Shown here one piece after another: positions 10,758-21,200 of a DNA stretch of 64,000 nucleotides. Position 1 is the first letter of the stretch. Every line of letters starts with the position of its first letter. Below the pieces are notes generated by a model. That model was not told where the DNA came from. It saw only the letters and a program-made list of their open reading frames with translations, and did not search any database. Position numbers and translations under genes: made by a program. Where the stretch lies: positions 2,170,001 to 2,234,000 of the forward strand of contig NC_135262.1 in assembly GCF_964204865.1 (NCBI RefSeq). Direction: 5' to 3'. The stretch is from Styela clava. Taxonomy: Eukaryota; Chordata; Ascidiacea; Stolidobranchia; Styelidae.

Positions 10758-11136
10758 CACCAGTTCTCAATCAGTAGGCCACAACAACATTTTCAGGTGG
10801 GCTTCAAACGTAATAAAATAATGCTGGGGATATTACTGTAATAATAATTTTTATGGACTAGTTTTTTACCTCTTTTGTACTTCACACTTGCATAAAAAAA
10901 TTTAATGGGCCGAAGAATTTTAAACTTTAATTGAAAACTCAATTCATGAGTCAAAATTATTACTTGTTTGCGGGCCACGCGATGGCCCATTGCTGGGCCT
11001 CAAACCTGATAAAAATTGCTAGTTTCATCTGTATCACTATAGTTAAATTTTGATTGTAGTGGCAATTGATTAAACATAGTTTTTCACTTTCCAAAAAAGT
11101 TAAGGGCCACAAGAGAGAAACGGTTGAGAACCACTA
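10758..11136. mobile_element. hAT-type non-autonomous element
   Basis: Ends CACCAGTTCTCAATCAG and GGTTGAGAACCACTA are imperfect inverted repeats. The flanks GTCTAACA and GTCTAATC match at 6 of 8 positions. The interior ('gggccac', 'ttaaattttgattgtagtgg') matches 5097-5409. It ends about 90 bp from the 3' end of the cyclophilin gene. Confidence 0.7.
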
Positions 11137-11222
11137 GTCTAATCCCGAGTGAAAAACTCAAATCACATAAATGTAGAATTTGATTGACTGCAAATCTTTA
11201 ATAAAAATTTAAAAAGCATGAT

Positions 11223-11228
11223 TTTATT
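11223..11228 (-). promoter_or_regulatory. Polyadenylation signal overlapping the cyclophilin stop codon
   Basis: AATAAA on the minus strand includes the whole TAA stop (11226-11224). A weaker ATTAAA lies roughly 25 nt further downstream, so either could be used. Confidence 0.55.
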
Positions 11229-11772
11229 CTTCAGAAGATAATTCACCACAATCCTCAATGGTCACCTTTTTTAAAACCTGTCCACCTCGCGTACCCTTAC
11301 TTTCCATATTACGGACAACATCCATACCGTCTGTGACATTGCCAAATACGACATGCTTCCCATCAAGCCATTCAGTCTTTTCAGTACAAATAAAAAACTG
11401 TGAACCATTGGTGTTCGGGCCAGCATTGGCCATTGATAAAATACCAGGACCTGTGTGTTTTAATTGAAAATTTTCATCCTTAAATTTTTCTCCATATATG
11501 CTCTTTCCACCAGTCCCGTTTCCGCTGGTAAAGTCCCCTCCCTGGCACATAAATCCTGGTATAATCCTGTGAAAATGGCTTCCTTTAAATCCAAAACCCT
11601 TTTCTCCGGTGCAAAGACATCGAAAATTTTCAGCAGTTTTTGGAACAATGTCTTTACGGAGTTCAAAGGTTACACGTCCAGCTTTTTCTCCTGATATGTT
11701 TATATCAAAAAATACTTTAGGGTTAGCAGATGACGCTTTCGATGAGAAACAACGAAAAAATCTGGCAGCCAT
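11224..11772 (-). CDS. Peptidyl-prolyl cis-trans isomerase, cyclophilin A/D type (probably mitochondrial)
   Basis: A 182-residue single-exon ORF encodes a cyclophilin, which catalyses proline cis-trans isomerisation. Residues 1-18 are short, Arg/Ser-rich and lack acids (RCFSSKASS), as in a mitochondrial presequence. The isomerase domain spans about 19-178. Known active-site residues of cyclophilin A are all present at an offset of 14: His68, Arg69, Phe74, Gln77, Phe127, Trp135 and His140, within [21 protein letters not shown] and [11 protein letters not shown]. Length fits organellar cyclophilins such as PPIF. The start has G at -3 and G at +4. The stop TAA lies inside AATAAA (minus strand, 11228-11223), with an ATTAAA further on. 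No intron interrupts it; a retrogene origin is possible, but I see no poly(A) tract or flanking duplication. Confidence 0.95.
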   Translation of the reverse strand: MAARFFRCFSSKASSANPKVFFDINISGEKAGRVTFELRKDIVPKTAENFRCLCTGEKGFGFKGSHFHRIIPGFMCQGGDFTSGNGTGGKSIYGEKFKDENFQLKHTGPGILSMANAGPNTNGSQFFICTEKTEWLDGKHVVFGNVTDGMDVVRNMESKGTRGGQVLKKVTIEDCGELSSEE

Positions 11773-12256
11773 TTCAATTCTAGTTGGTTACTCAGTACAG
11801 CAGTAGGATCTGTGATGGACATTCATTAAAAAATAATAGCTGTTAATTAAATGTATAGCAGTAGCAATAATTTCCAGAAGCAAACCTCTGACTTGGGCCA
11901 TATTTGTTATGATAGGCCAGCTTTTCCCAGCCGAAGAGGAGAAGAAGTTTGTGTGAAGTATTACTAATATTTCGTACTTATTTTGTGTTATTACAAATTT
12001 GTAATGTAAAGCATATATACAATATAAAATATTCCAAAAGTATAATTCGCACTCGAACAATTTACTTGATATTGAATATCAAAAGTTTTTATGAGTAGTC
12101 GGGGAGGAATTGGGGTCTTAAAATAGGCTAAGGTATGGGTGTCAAAAAAGGTTGAGAACCACTGTGATAGGCTAGGTATTCTGTGATATGTATTTGTTAA
12201 AAATGAACGGAAAAAATATACCCAAGAGCAAATGAATTCGGATATGTTCAACAAAG
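11773..12256. other. Upstream region of the cyclophilin gene, with a hAT-end fragment
   Basis: No TATA box stands out upstream of the cyclophilin start. At 12143-12165 a GGTTGAGAACCACTG end of a hAT-type element remains without its partner. Confidence 0.45.
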
Positions 12257-12500
12257 AAATTTGGGTACTCCCGAAGTATGTGAACCAAGATGGCAGACCC
12301 CAGAACGTAGTATGTGTACTAGGTTAGGGTTAGGCCATAATTTTATTCCAATTTTTCTCTTTTTAGTTCTATTACGAGTTGAGGGACGAGCCAAGTGACT
12401 CCCATAGTATTTGTACCTGAAATTATGGTCTAACCTGGTACACATACTACGTTACGGTGTCCGCCATCTTGGTTCACATACTTCGGGAGTACCCAAATTT
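12257..12500. mobile_element. Palindromic MITE, about 244 bp (GGTACTCCCGAAGTATG family), best copy
   Basis: The two halves are inverted copies over about 70 bp: AAATTTGGGTACTCCCGAAG at the left and its inverse at the right end, followed inward by 'accaagatggc' and 'acgtagtatgtgtac'. The central part is not palindromic. Related copies or ends occur at 14010, 26505, 29450, 36569 and 54571. Transcription would give a long hairpin. No ORF. Confidence 0.88.
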
Positions 12501-12839
12501 GAGCAATAGATTGTATTTTCATTGAAGTTGGATTTTGTCGAACCTTGTATTTTAGAATTTTATGATCCAGAATTCTTTATAACATAACTGAATTTATTTT
12601 GAGGCAGACCTTTTCATTATGTTAAGCTAAGTTGTATTATACCTAAAATTATGACGAATAAATCCAGCATATTGACGAATAAATGATGATTGATTGATAA
12701 AATAGTAGCTGTGAGAACAAGTTGGCCGTTGTTATTAGATTGAAGTTGGTCTTAGTCAGTTAACAGATGAAAGGGCAATACTATTACCGGTAGAGCAGTC
12801 AACAACAAAAAATTAGCAGTGGGGCAACAGCAGGCTTTT
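12501..12839. other. Non-coding stretch, nothing recognised
   Basis: Contains a tandem 'gacgaataaat' pair near 12650-12690 and otherwise nothing I can place. Confidence 0.4.
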
Positions 12840-13263
12840 GGGTCTAGTATAGTTTAGTACCACAAGTACTTCCAGTGGGCGTAGCATAACCAATTTTGCA
12901 TATGTTATTCCTTACCCCTACCTGACTATGCCATGAAAAAATTACGTCACTACGACGTCACCATCACGTCATAGGGCTTGCCAAAGTAAATTAAGATCGC
13001 CCGAAATGGCATATGCGCCGCCGATAACGAACTCGCTAACGCCGGCGATCTCTCTCCTATCGTGATCGTTGTGGCGAGAAAACGAGAGAAATAGCTTGCT
13101 CGATTTCGGGTGATCGTCTGCGCGTTTTGGACGACCATCCGCATACTTCGGTGGGCCTTATTACAGCACTGTGACGTCGAAATGACGTAATTTTTCGGTG
13201 ACGTAGTCAGATGAGAGCCAGGCCAACTAGAAGTGCATGTGGTACTAAACTATACCAGACCCG
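12840..13263. mobile_element. Foldback/MITE element, 424 bp
   Basis: The left end GGGTCTAGTATAGTTTAGTA and the right end, read inversely, GGGTCTGGTATAGTTTAGTA form terminal repeats of about 38 bp. Further inward, 'ctgactatgcc...attacgtca' pairs with 'tgacgtaat...gtagtcag'. The centre is locally GC-richer ('gccgccgataacgaa', 'gatctctctcctatc'). A partial second copy is at 29114-29338. No clear target duplication was found. Confidence 0.75.
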
Positions 13264-15620
13264 CGGATTGATAAACACCAACACCGGTTCCTTATTCGGA
13301 TGTGCGCAAGTCTCGTATGCACAAACATGTGTCTTGCTGTGATCGCAACTCTCCAGCGACACTAACTGGTTGGCATAGAAGTCAGCATGTGTATTTAAAT
13401 GGACCTTTCCCCAAGCATCGACTTCCTTGTTTACTTCGTTACATCGGCCAATCAGCAAGATGCAAAAAGTGACGTAACAATGCCCCTTTTCGAATCCGCT
13501 CAGACACTTTTCTCACTCAGACAGTTTTTCAAGCGCGGTTGTAAACATTACCTCGTTTTCGCATTTTTGAACTCTATTCATTAGTTTTCAGTTGTGTTTC
13601 GGAAACTTAAATATAAATCAGATAATTCAATGATCACTCTGTCTTCCTAGGAGTTTTAATTTAATTGCAGTAATAAAAAGTTAGTGTAGAAATAGCTGTG
13701 ATAGACTAGGCTAAAATTCTTTACCGGTACTTATAAAAAACAGATTGTTGTATGCGATGAATCTTTATGATAGCTTGAAACACATACCCCATTTTACAGG
13801 CGCCAACTCGTAAAAGCACTCTTAAAATAACCCCGAAATTTTTTCAATGGTTAAGTATAGGAAGATTTTTTCGGCGGTCAAAGGTCCATAGACAAGATAA
13901 TGAATTCATTTTGATACAAAGATACAAAAATTCATATTTTTCCCGGGAAAGAGTAAAACTAATGAAATGGCTAATTACAATTCCTGAGTGCGGCACGTGT
14001 GGAATTGACATTTCGGTACTCCCGAAGTATGTGAACCAAGATGGCAGACACCGGAACGTATTTCTTCGTTTTCGTGTCCACATACATGTCTCTTGTCTCA
14101 GCAGTAGACGATGAAGAAATTGATAAGAAAGCAAACGAAACCTCGAGCAAGGGTTAAAGCGTACATATTTTAGGTGGGGAGGTATTGATAAAAGAAATGG
14201 TACGTGTTCGCTCACCCATCGGTGTTTTCCTGATCCTTTATCCCAGAAAATTTCTTCCCACTGAACTATTTTGCAAAAAATATTAATATTTTCAGATGGT
14301 TTCGGCAATGACATTAAACAACATGATAGGCAACTCTGACGTCACTCCATAAGACTACATGCGAAAGATTGTATTTCATGATACGCTCTAATGCACATAT
14401 TTCTCGTCGACTTTCGCGACGGTTTTCCGCTTGCTTTTGCTACTCGGCGTCTTCTTTACGTGTAGTACCCGCCTTTTTGCGCCTGTAACGAAAGAAAATA
14501 ATCTCTATATCTGAGAAGTTTTGCTCATTTGGAAAGCAAGAATGGCAGACAAGCTGTATAGAGTAATTCTGAACATCATAGACGTTTTTTTTATCAGAGA
14601 ATATTACAAACGCGATAGCGTAAAGATTTGTGTGAAACATTTTGCAGATAATGACAAAGTTCAAAGTTAGTAATTTTAATGTTTGCGCTTAAACATTAAA
14701 ATTTCTTTTAAAGAGGGTGTCATACAAAACAGCAAAACTGTTTTTACTTCTCTTAAAGGTGATGTGATACAATTCCATAACAGAAAGTTTGAAACTATCG
14801 AACTTGCTTTAGTAGGTGAATTTATTAGACATATTACATATTCAGTTAATCGTAGGTAACATTGCTGGTACATAATGCCTCGTAGATAGGTTTGTGTCTA
14901 AATTTAGAAATTTATCTCTTAGCCCGCTAATTAATATTATCTTCTATGCAGGAGATTGCAGGGCTGATTCAACTTGCAGCCTTACCGATCACCTGACGAT
15001 GCTCATTTAGTTTGTCTCGAGCAAGTCTTCTTGAAAAACTTGTGTGAATGGAAACTACCTATATGTTTTGCCTTCCTCCGACTTTAGAAGACAAATTTAT
15101 TTTGAAGGATTTGGCATATAATTCTCATTGATTGTTGGCTGTTTATAATTCCTATTAAATGTGAATTCTGATTATAACAAAGAGTTAAACATTTTTTTAC
15201 GTAATCTACGGGCACTTTTTTCTTGTCAATACTCCAAGCTGAGGTAATAAGCAAGACAATACATTTATGTCATCTGGAAGCAAAATATACACACTAATTA
15301 AAAGTTTGACACATTGAGATAATACATCATGACAGCAAATACAAAGATACAGTATGTATGACCATCACATGGTAATTAAAATTAAAAAAAAATTAATAGC
15401 GGCTGTGAAGTATGAAAAGTTCAAGACAAAGAAAAGAACAAAAGTTCATAGCTCATGAACTCTCAATTCTGCCTCCATTGCTTTGTGAAGGCCAATATAT
15501 TCCGAATGGCTGAATTGGTTTACCTTTATGATAGCAATGGTTTTGTATTCAATATAGCGAAATTTTTTTTCAATTTAATTGAAGTGATATTATTTCCCAA
15601 AGCAATGCTTGAATCGTCTA
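13264..15620. other. Non-coding stretch with one MITE end
   Basis: At 14010-14062 there is a single end of the GGTACTCCCGAAGTATG family ('cggtactcccgaagtatgtg', then 'aagatggcagacac'). The remainder holds only short ORFs without recognisable homology (for example minus 13844-14314) and no RNA gene that I can see. Confidence 0.5.
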
Positions 15621-15628
15621 GAATAGAT

Positions 15629-16807
15629 CAGTGGTGTCAAACTCATGGGTTTCGAGAGCCGCATTGCATGTTAGAAATTGTAAAAAGGGCCGCAAACAGT
15701 TTTTGATAATGTATACTTGAAAGATATTTTTCAGATAGTTTTAGTTTGTGACATATATTGTGATGCAACTAATCAGTTGGATTAAGTTTTATTATATTCT
15801 TTATTTTCTTTAATTTCAAATGCAATTACATATTAATATTTGCATTCCACTATTATTGCAAGTTACTTTATTTATTACAAAAAATCATAAAATTCCATGT
15901 ACAACCATCAAAATTATTTTTGAACAAGCGTTGGTTAAGGAAAGAATAATACATACACTAAAAATGACTTAATCTAAATATATGAACCTAAAATTAACAA
16001 AAATACTACAGTATAAACTCAATGTTTTTTTTAATTACATTTGTCCTGACGTTTGGCATCTTCTTTGTGTCACCAGCATACTAAGGCCAGGCTGAAATGA
16101 TTTTATAGTACCAACTCTAACTAACGAGGTCACATGATCATGGGTTAATCTGTATCTTTGCAAAAGTTTAATTAATTCCAGTAATGCAAAAAAGTTACTT
16201 TTATCATTTCATGTATAGATCAGTAAAAAACAAATGGCAGATTTTTTCGACAAGACATTTCGGGCTACATTGCATGGCATAGGATTGCTTGAATTATTAT
16301 TGATATTGATTTTTAGTAACTAAGTCGTTGTATATTTATATCAATATACAAACACATGGAAATTTTCTGTTCGGAGTTGGTCTTCGAATTTGTCATATTG
16401 ACTGCTGAGCTTATTGTGTTTTTTCATTGTACTGATGGAAATATGACAAATTTTACAATGTGCTTCAGAATTTTGTGAAATGCAGAAATATTGCAACTCC
16501 CATTTTCTTCGAAAATGCCACCTTCTTTATGTACTTTAATTTAATCACTCAAGTGTTTTATTCAGTATTCTTTTGCTAGCTTGATGTGTATTCTTAATTG
16601 AGTCAAAATGTGAACAAAAAAAAAATTAACTTTCTAAAACTACTTTCAGTAAATTGTTTTCTGTGTGAATATTCAATTTCACTTTAAAAGTTTTGAAAAA
16701 TCTTTTACATTTAAATAAAAAAAAATTCTAAAATACTATTACAATTATTGTTAAGCGTTCGAGGGCCGCACTGGGAGTTCTCTGGGGCCGCAAGTTTGAC
16801 ATCCCTG
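15629..16807. mobile_element. hAT-type non-autonomous element, 1179 bp
   Basis: Left end CAGTGGTGTCAAACTC and right end AGTTTGACATCCCTG are inverted. Both ends continue into 'gagccgca'/'gggccgca', where hAT-type elements often carry GGCCGC motifs. The flanking octamers GAATAGAT and GTCTAGAT agree at 6 of 8. The interior is AT-rich without a transposase ORF. Confidence 0.8.
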
Positions 16808-16860
16808 GTCTAGATTGAAATTGTCCAAAATATATAACATTATTTTATCATGAATCATGA

Positions 16861-17222
16861 TTATACCCTTTCCTGAATTTCTTTTAGTAGTACTACCAAA
16901 ATTTGATGAACCAAATATAACACAGGTGTGGTCAGTGACCCGTAATCCTCATTTTTCAAAGCTGTTTTAAGTATGTCTGGCATGTTTTGTGCCTTTTTAC
17001 AAAGAAGACCGCTTTTGGAATTTTTAGTTATTTCCCTCAAGCCCTGCAGGATGTAGGGGCCATACACAACTTTACCGGAGGGTCAAATGTCTTTGCATTC
17101 CTCCATAGGTTGTTCTTCTATTGCAAACATTTATGGAGTATTCTAATCATATTTCTTGGAATCAAACTGTCACTGATACGTCGCCAGACTTCTGATATCT
17201 CCCCTTCTGCTACAGTTGTCCT
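16861..17222 (-). pseudogene. Exon-like coding remnant, function unknown
   Basis: On the minus strand an ORF ending at 16861 reads VYGPYILQGLREITKNS, then LLCKKAQNMPDILKTALK, closing in LVHQILVVLLKEIQERV. A second coding-like frame just upstream (TTVAEGEISEVWRRISDSL) follows a plausible acceptor 'ttattcacag' at 17221-17230 but ends in a stop before joining the first. The composition looks like protein rather than random translation. I do not recognise the family. It could be a frameshifted remnant or two exons of an unseen gene. Confidence 0.3.
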
Positions 17223-17227
17223 GTGAA

Positions 17228-17890
17228 TAAATAATAGGAAATTGAGGTTAGACGAATAGTTGAAAGTTTTGTTTTATGTCGGCCTAATTTCTCTCGGCCT
17301 CTTGTATTGCAGGAGTCTCACAATGCTTAGACAGGTCTGTCCACAACTTTCACATCTGTAGGAGAGGAGATTTATTAATTTTCGTTAAGAATAAATAAAG
17401 CAGTCTATATGATTCAGAATGGAAAAGCTAATAAATCCAATATCTTATGTTTTTTGTAAAAAATGTTTTACTGAATTTGGTATATAAACCAACTAATAAA
17501 GGGGTTTAGTCAGAAAATTATAAGCATTCGTGGCTCCAAATACTTGAGAGATCAGACTATACAATATAGACCGGTATGAGTGAAATTTTAGGTGAACTTG
17601 TTAACCCTTTGATTCAATACGCAAATAAAAGTGAATGAGCAATAGTATGTTACAGCAATAAGTATATATCCTCACTGATTAAAAAAATCTAAATGGAGGT
17701 GCATGAACTATTTGAAACCATAAGGGGTAAGTAAATATGCAATTTCGGCAGATGGCCAACTACGTACCGTACTGAATTATAAACTTCGTAGTATTTGACA
17801 AAAGCTGGCTTTCCCGCATGTACTTAACAGTGCGATGCCCGGGTGTGATATACAACAATAGTATTTACCTTACTTTTTTCCGATTTCTTT
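17228..17890. other. Non-coding stretch upstream of TTC36
   Basis: No recognised feature; AT-rich with short ORFs only. Confidence 0.4.
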
Positions 17891-17894
17891 TTAC

Positions 17895-18015
17895 CTTCAA
17901 TTTTCCAAATATCATTAAAAACCACAACAACTATCGAAGCAGGCTCGAACACCATTCGTGCTATGCCTTGAAAGCAACACACATCGCTCGTTTTCGTCTC
18001 GTCAAGTATGTGCAT
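17895..18015 (-). CDS. Possible first exon of a divergent gene (uncertain)
   Basis: A minus-strand ATG at 18015 opens a frame that includes MVFEPASIVVVVFNDIWKIE and meets a donor-like GAAG|GTAAAAAG at 17894. It starts about 220 bp from the TTC36 start in the opposite direction, an arrangement suggestive of a shared promoter. I could not identify a second exon that keeps the frame, and I do not recognise the peptide, so this may be chance. Confidence 0.2.
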
Positions 18016-18236
18016 TGGAGCGTGCTATCAAATACGATCTTCGGCCAAAAATGCCGGAGTTGCGCATCATGTTGTTTAATGTCATTGGTTTCGGAGACGG
18101 AGACCATTTTTCGAAAACCTGGTAGAAATATGACATTCGGTAATATTACTGACCTCTGAGTTGAAATTCTTGATCTTATGATCTTGTAAACAAAGAGTGT
18201 TTACGTTTTCATGCCGCTCAGTCGCGATTTTTGGTG

Positions 18237-21200
18237 ATGGATTCTGATATTTCCACAAGCGATAAGAAAGTTCTGCAGATCGTGTTCAATCCGAATTTAC
18301 CAGTTGGTAATTTAGAAGACATTGAAGAACCAGTGGATGACGGTGAGTACTGGTACCGGTAACGTCTGTTCGAAATGCATAAATGAACATTGATTTCGAT
18401 TGTTTTCATCAATTATTTTGTTGTTTGGTATTCTGATTATCGAAGGTCGTACATAGTACGGTACCGTACCGGTAAATGTACAACCTGACAACTGGCGAAA
18501 AAATATAAACCTAAGACAACAACTGACAGAATGCTGAAAAAGCTATTTTACTTGGCATTCACGACCTTATGACAAAAAACACTAATTTGGTCTTCATAAT
18601 TCTATTCAAATTATTATCGAGACTAGTGTGGCATGATCTGAGACATAGATGCATCTGCTGTCATGCCTGATGTCCTTGCTTAAAAAAAGAAGCGTTTGTT
18701 TAATTTATTGAAATGTCGGGATGTCTTGCAGTTTTAAATGTGTTTTTCAGTATATTCTCTATTTTTTGTTCTTCAACATTCATTATCAAACATACTGAAC
18801 ATATTTTATTTCATTTCAGAATCCAGTTTTGACCCAGAAAAACTGGCAACAGTGAAAAACCTAGAATTAAAGGGAGTAAAACACGCAGAAGCGAATCGTT
18901 TGGAAGACGCTTTAGAATGTATGAATCAAGCTATAGAAATTCTGCCAGACTATCCAGCCTCTTACAATAACAGAGCTCAAGCTAGACGAATTAAGGGATT
19001 GAATCAAGGTGGGTATGGATCGGATTTTCATATTTATCCTGGGGGAGAGGAAAGCCTCTTAAGGTGGCTTAATCGTGTGCGAACTATAGAATCATGTGTC
19101 AACATTATTATCCCATAAACAGGAATAATATCCGAGACGAAACACACAAAGTCGATATTCCCCGCATACAGTCTGCACCAACCAAAACTGTGCATCTTTT
19201 GAACCAAGACGTATATAATCAGGGATGGCCAATACCGAATAGTTCACTATTTCGAATACATTCGAAATTATTATTTTCGAATATGAAATTTCGAATACTT
19301 CGAAATTAAAATCCAGTAATACAGTGGTTCCCAAACTTTTCATTCCCGCGTACCATTTTTAATTTTGTGCAGCGTTCGCGTACCACCTAAGTTACACTTG
19401 ACTAGAATATCTCAAACCATAAACTATGCACCTGTAGATAAGAAAACTGAGCATGTAGCAGCATTAAGATTTGACAAATGTCATTCCAGAAAGAGATAAA
19501 AACCATAAATTAAACAAAATGAAGCCAATTAAAAATTTTAATGAGATGGATGTAGTTTTTTTTTTCTCCACCAGCTGGTCAATGCGAGGAAGAGCTTTGC
19601 TGACAGCGCATCGAAAGTCATGTTCTGGCGTTCCAAGACGATTTCGGCTTTTCGATTTGATGGCCATCAAAGCCGAAAACCCTTGTTCGCACTCCCACGT
19701 AGATGGAAAAATCAATAGCTGGGAAACAGCGTGACGTACTAGGTTAGAATACGATGATGCCATGCTCAACCAGAAATTGATTGGACAACATTCCTTATGT
19801 TTTATTTTTGCTGCCTCATCAGTTTGAATGTCTATTAGTTCTTTCTTCTTGTTCCCCGGTCCCTACAGGCACATCAACCGGATCAATGAAAAATGGGTTG
19901 CGGAGTAAGCACAGTATGCAACATCAGGAAAGTAATTCAATAGCTCCGTCTTTAGTTGCGAAAGATGATCAATAATTTCTTTAGAAATGCCACCATCAGG
20001 ATTTTTCTCAACAGAAGTGAGGCATTCGAACATTCCGTAGTTTTGATTGCTAACATTCCATGTCCAGAGGTCCAGCTTACGAATGAGTGCTCTAAGCTTT
20101 GAAATGAAATCTGTTACAGTTAGATTGGGTCCTTGAAACGACAGGTTAAAGTTGTTCAGAACTTCAAAAATGTCTGATAGATATGCCAATCTACTAAGAA
20201 AATCTTTGCTCTCCAGGTCGTTTTGAAAATCGTGATTCTTCTCCTTGAAGAATTGCAGAAGCTCATGTCGCAGTTCAAACAGGCGCCTTGTTGCATTACC
20301 ACGAGAGAGCCAGCGCACCTCCGTATAGAAGAGGAGACAGCTGTGGTTAGAACCGAGATCCTCACAAAGAAGTTTAAACAACCGAGTATTCAGAGCAGAT
20401 GTTTTGACGAAATTTACTAGTTTGATAACTCGGTTCAAGCATGATAACATGTTCTGAGGTAGCACTTTCGCGCATAGGGCGAATCTATGAATAAAACAAT
20501 GAACAAAAGTCACGCTTTGCGCCACAGCCGTCACATGAGCTCTGAAGCCTGATTTATGTCCTAGCATTGATGGAGCTCCATCTGTTGTACAGCCAATCAA
20601 CTTTCCCCAGTCCAGTTTATTCACTTTGAAAAAACTGTCTAATGCTTCGAAAATATCCTTTCCCTTTGTTGTACCTGAAAGTTCTTTGCTCATAAGTAAT
20701 TCAGTTTTTACAGCCTTTTCTTGTGTATAACGAACATACACAAGTAACTGTGCGTTATTTGTTACGTCCGTCGACTCGTCCAATTGAATGGAAAACCATA
20801 CTCTGAATCTTTCACTCCTGAAATCACTTGCTCAGCAATATCGACTGACATCTATTCTATTCTTAACTGTATTGTTGGAGAGGGGAACACTTACTAGCTT
20901 TGCAGCCGCCTCTTCACCAAGTACATTTTTTACTAACATCTTTGCAGCTGGCATAATGAGGCGCTCTCCAATGGTATGTGCTTTCTGATTTTTTGCTATC
21001 AGGAGAGCGACTTCATAGGATGCCTTGACAGCACACTTCTTTCTCTGATAAATTGTGCCAGTGTTGTCGAAGCGCTGTCGTTTCACTTGCTCGCCCAGTC
21101 GCTGAAAAAAACTCTCATTTCGATCCTTCTTGTCGGGATGATTTGTGTCAAGATGTCGTTGGAGTAAGCTTGGTTTCATAGCCGAATTAGCAAGCGTTTT

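Noticed and set aside
12320-12335. Telomere-like GGTTAGGGTTAGG inside the palindromic MITE
   Set aside because: Only about two units, and not conserved in the other copies of that family, so treated as chance.
13844-14314. 156-residue minus-strand ORF
   Set aside because: No recognisable domain, and the frame runs through a MITE end at 14010-14062.
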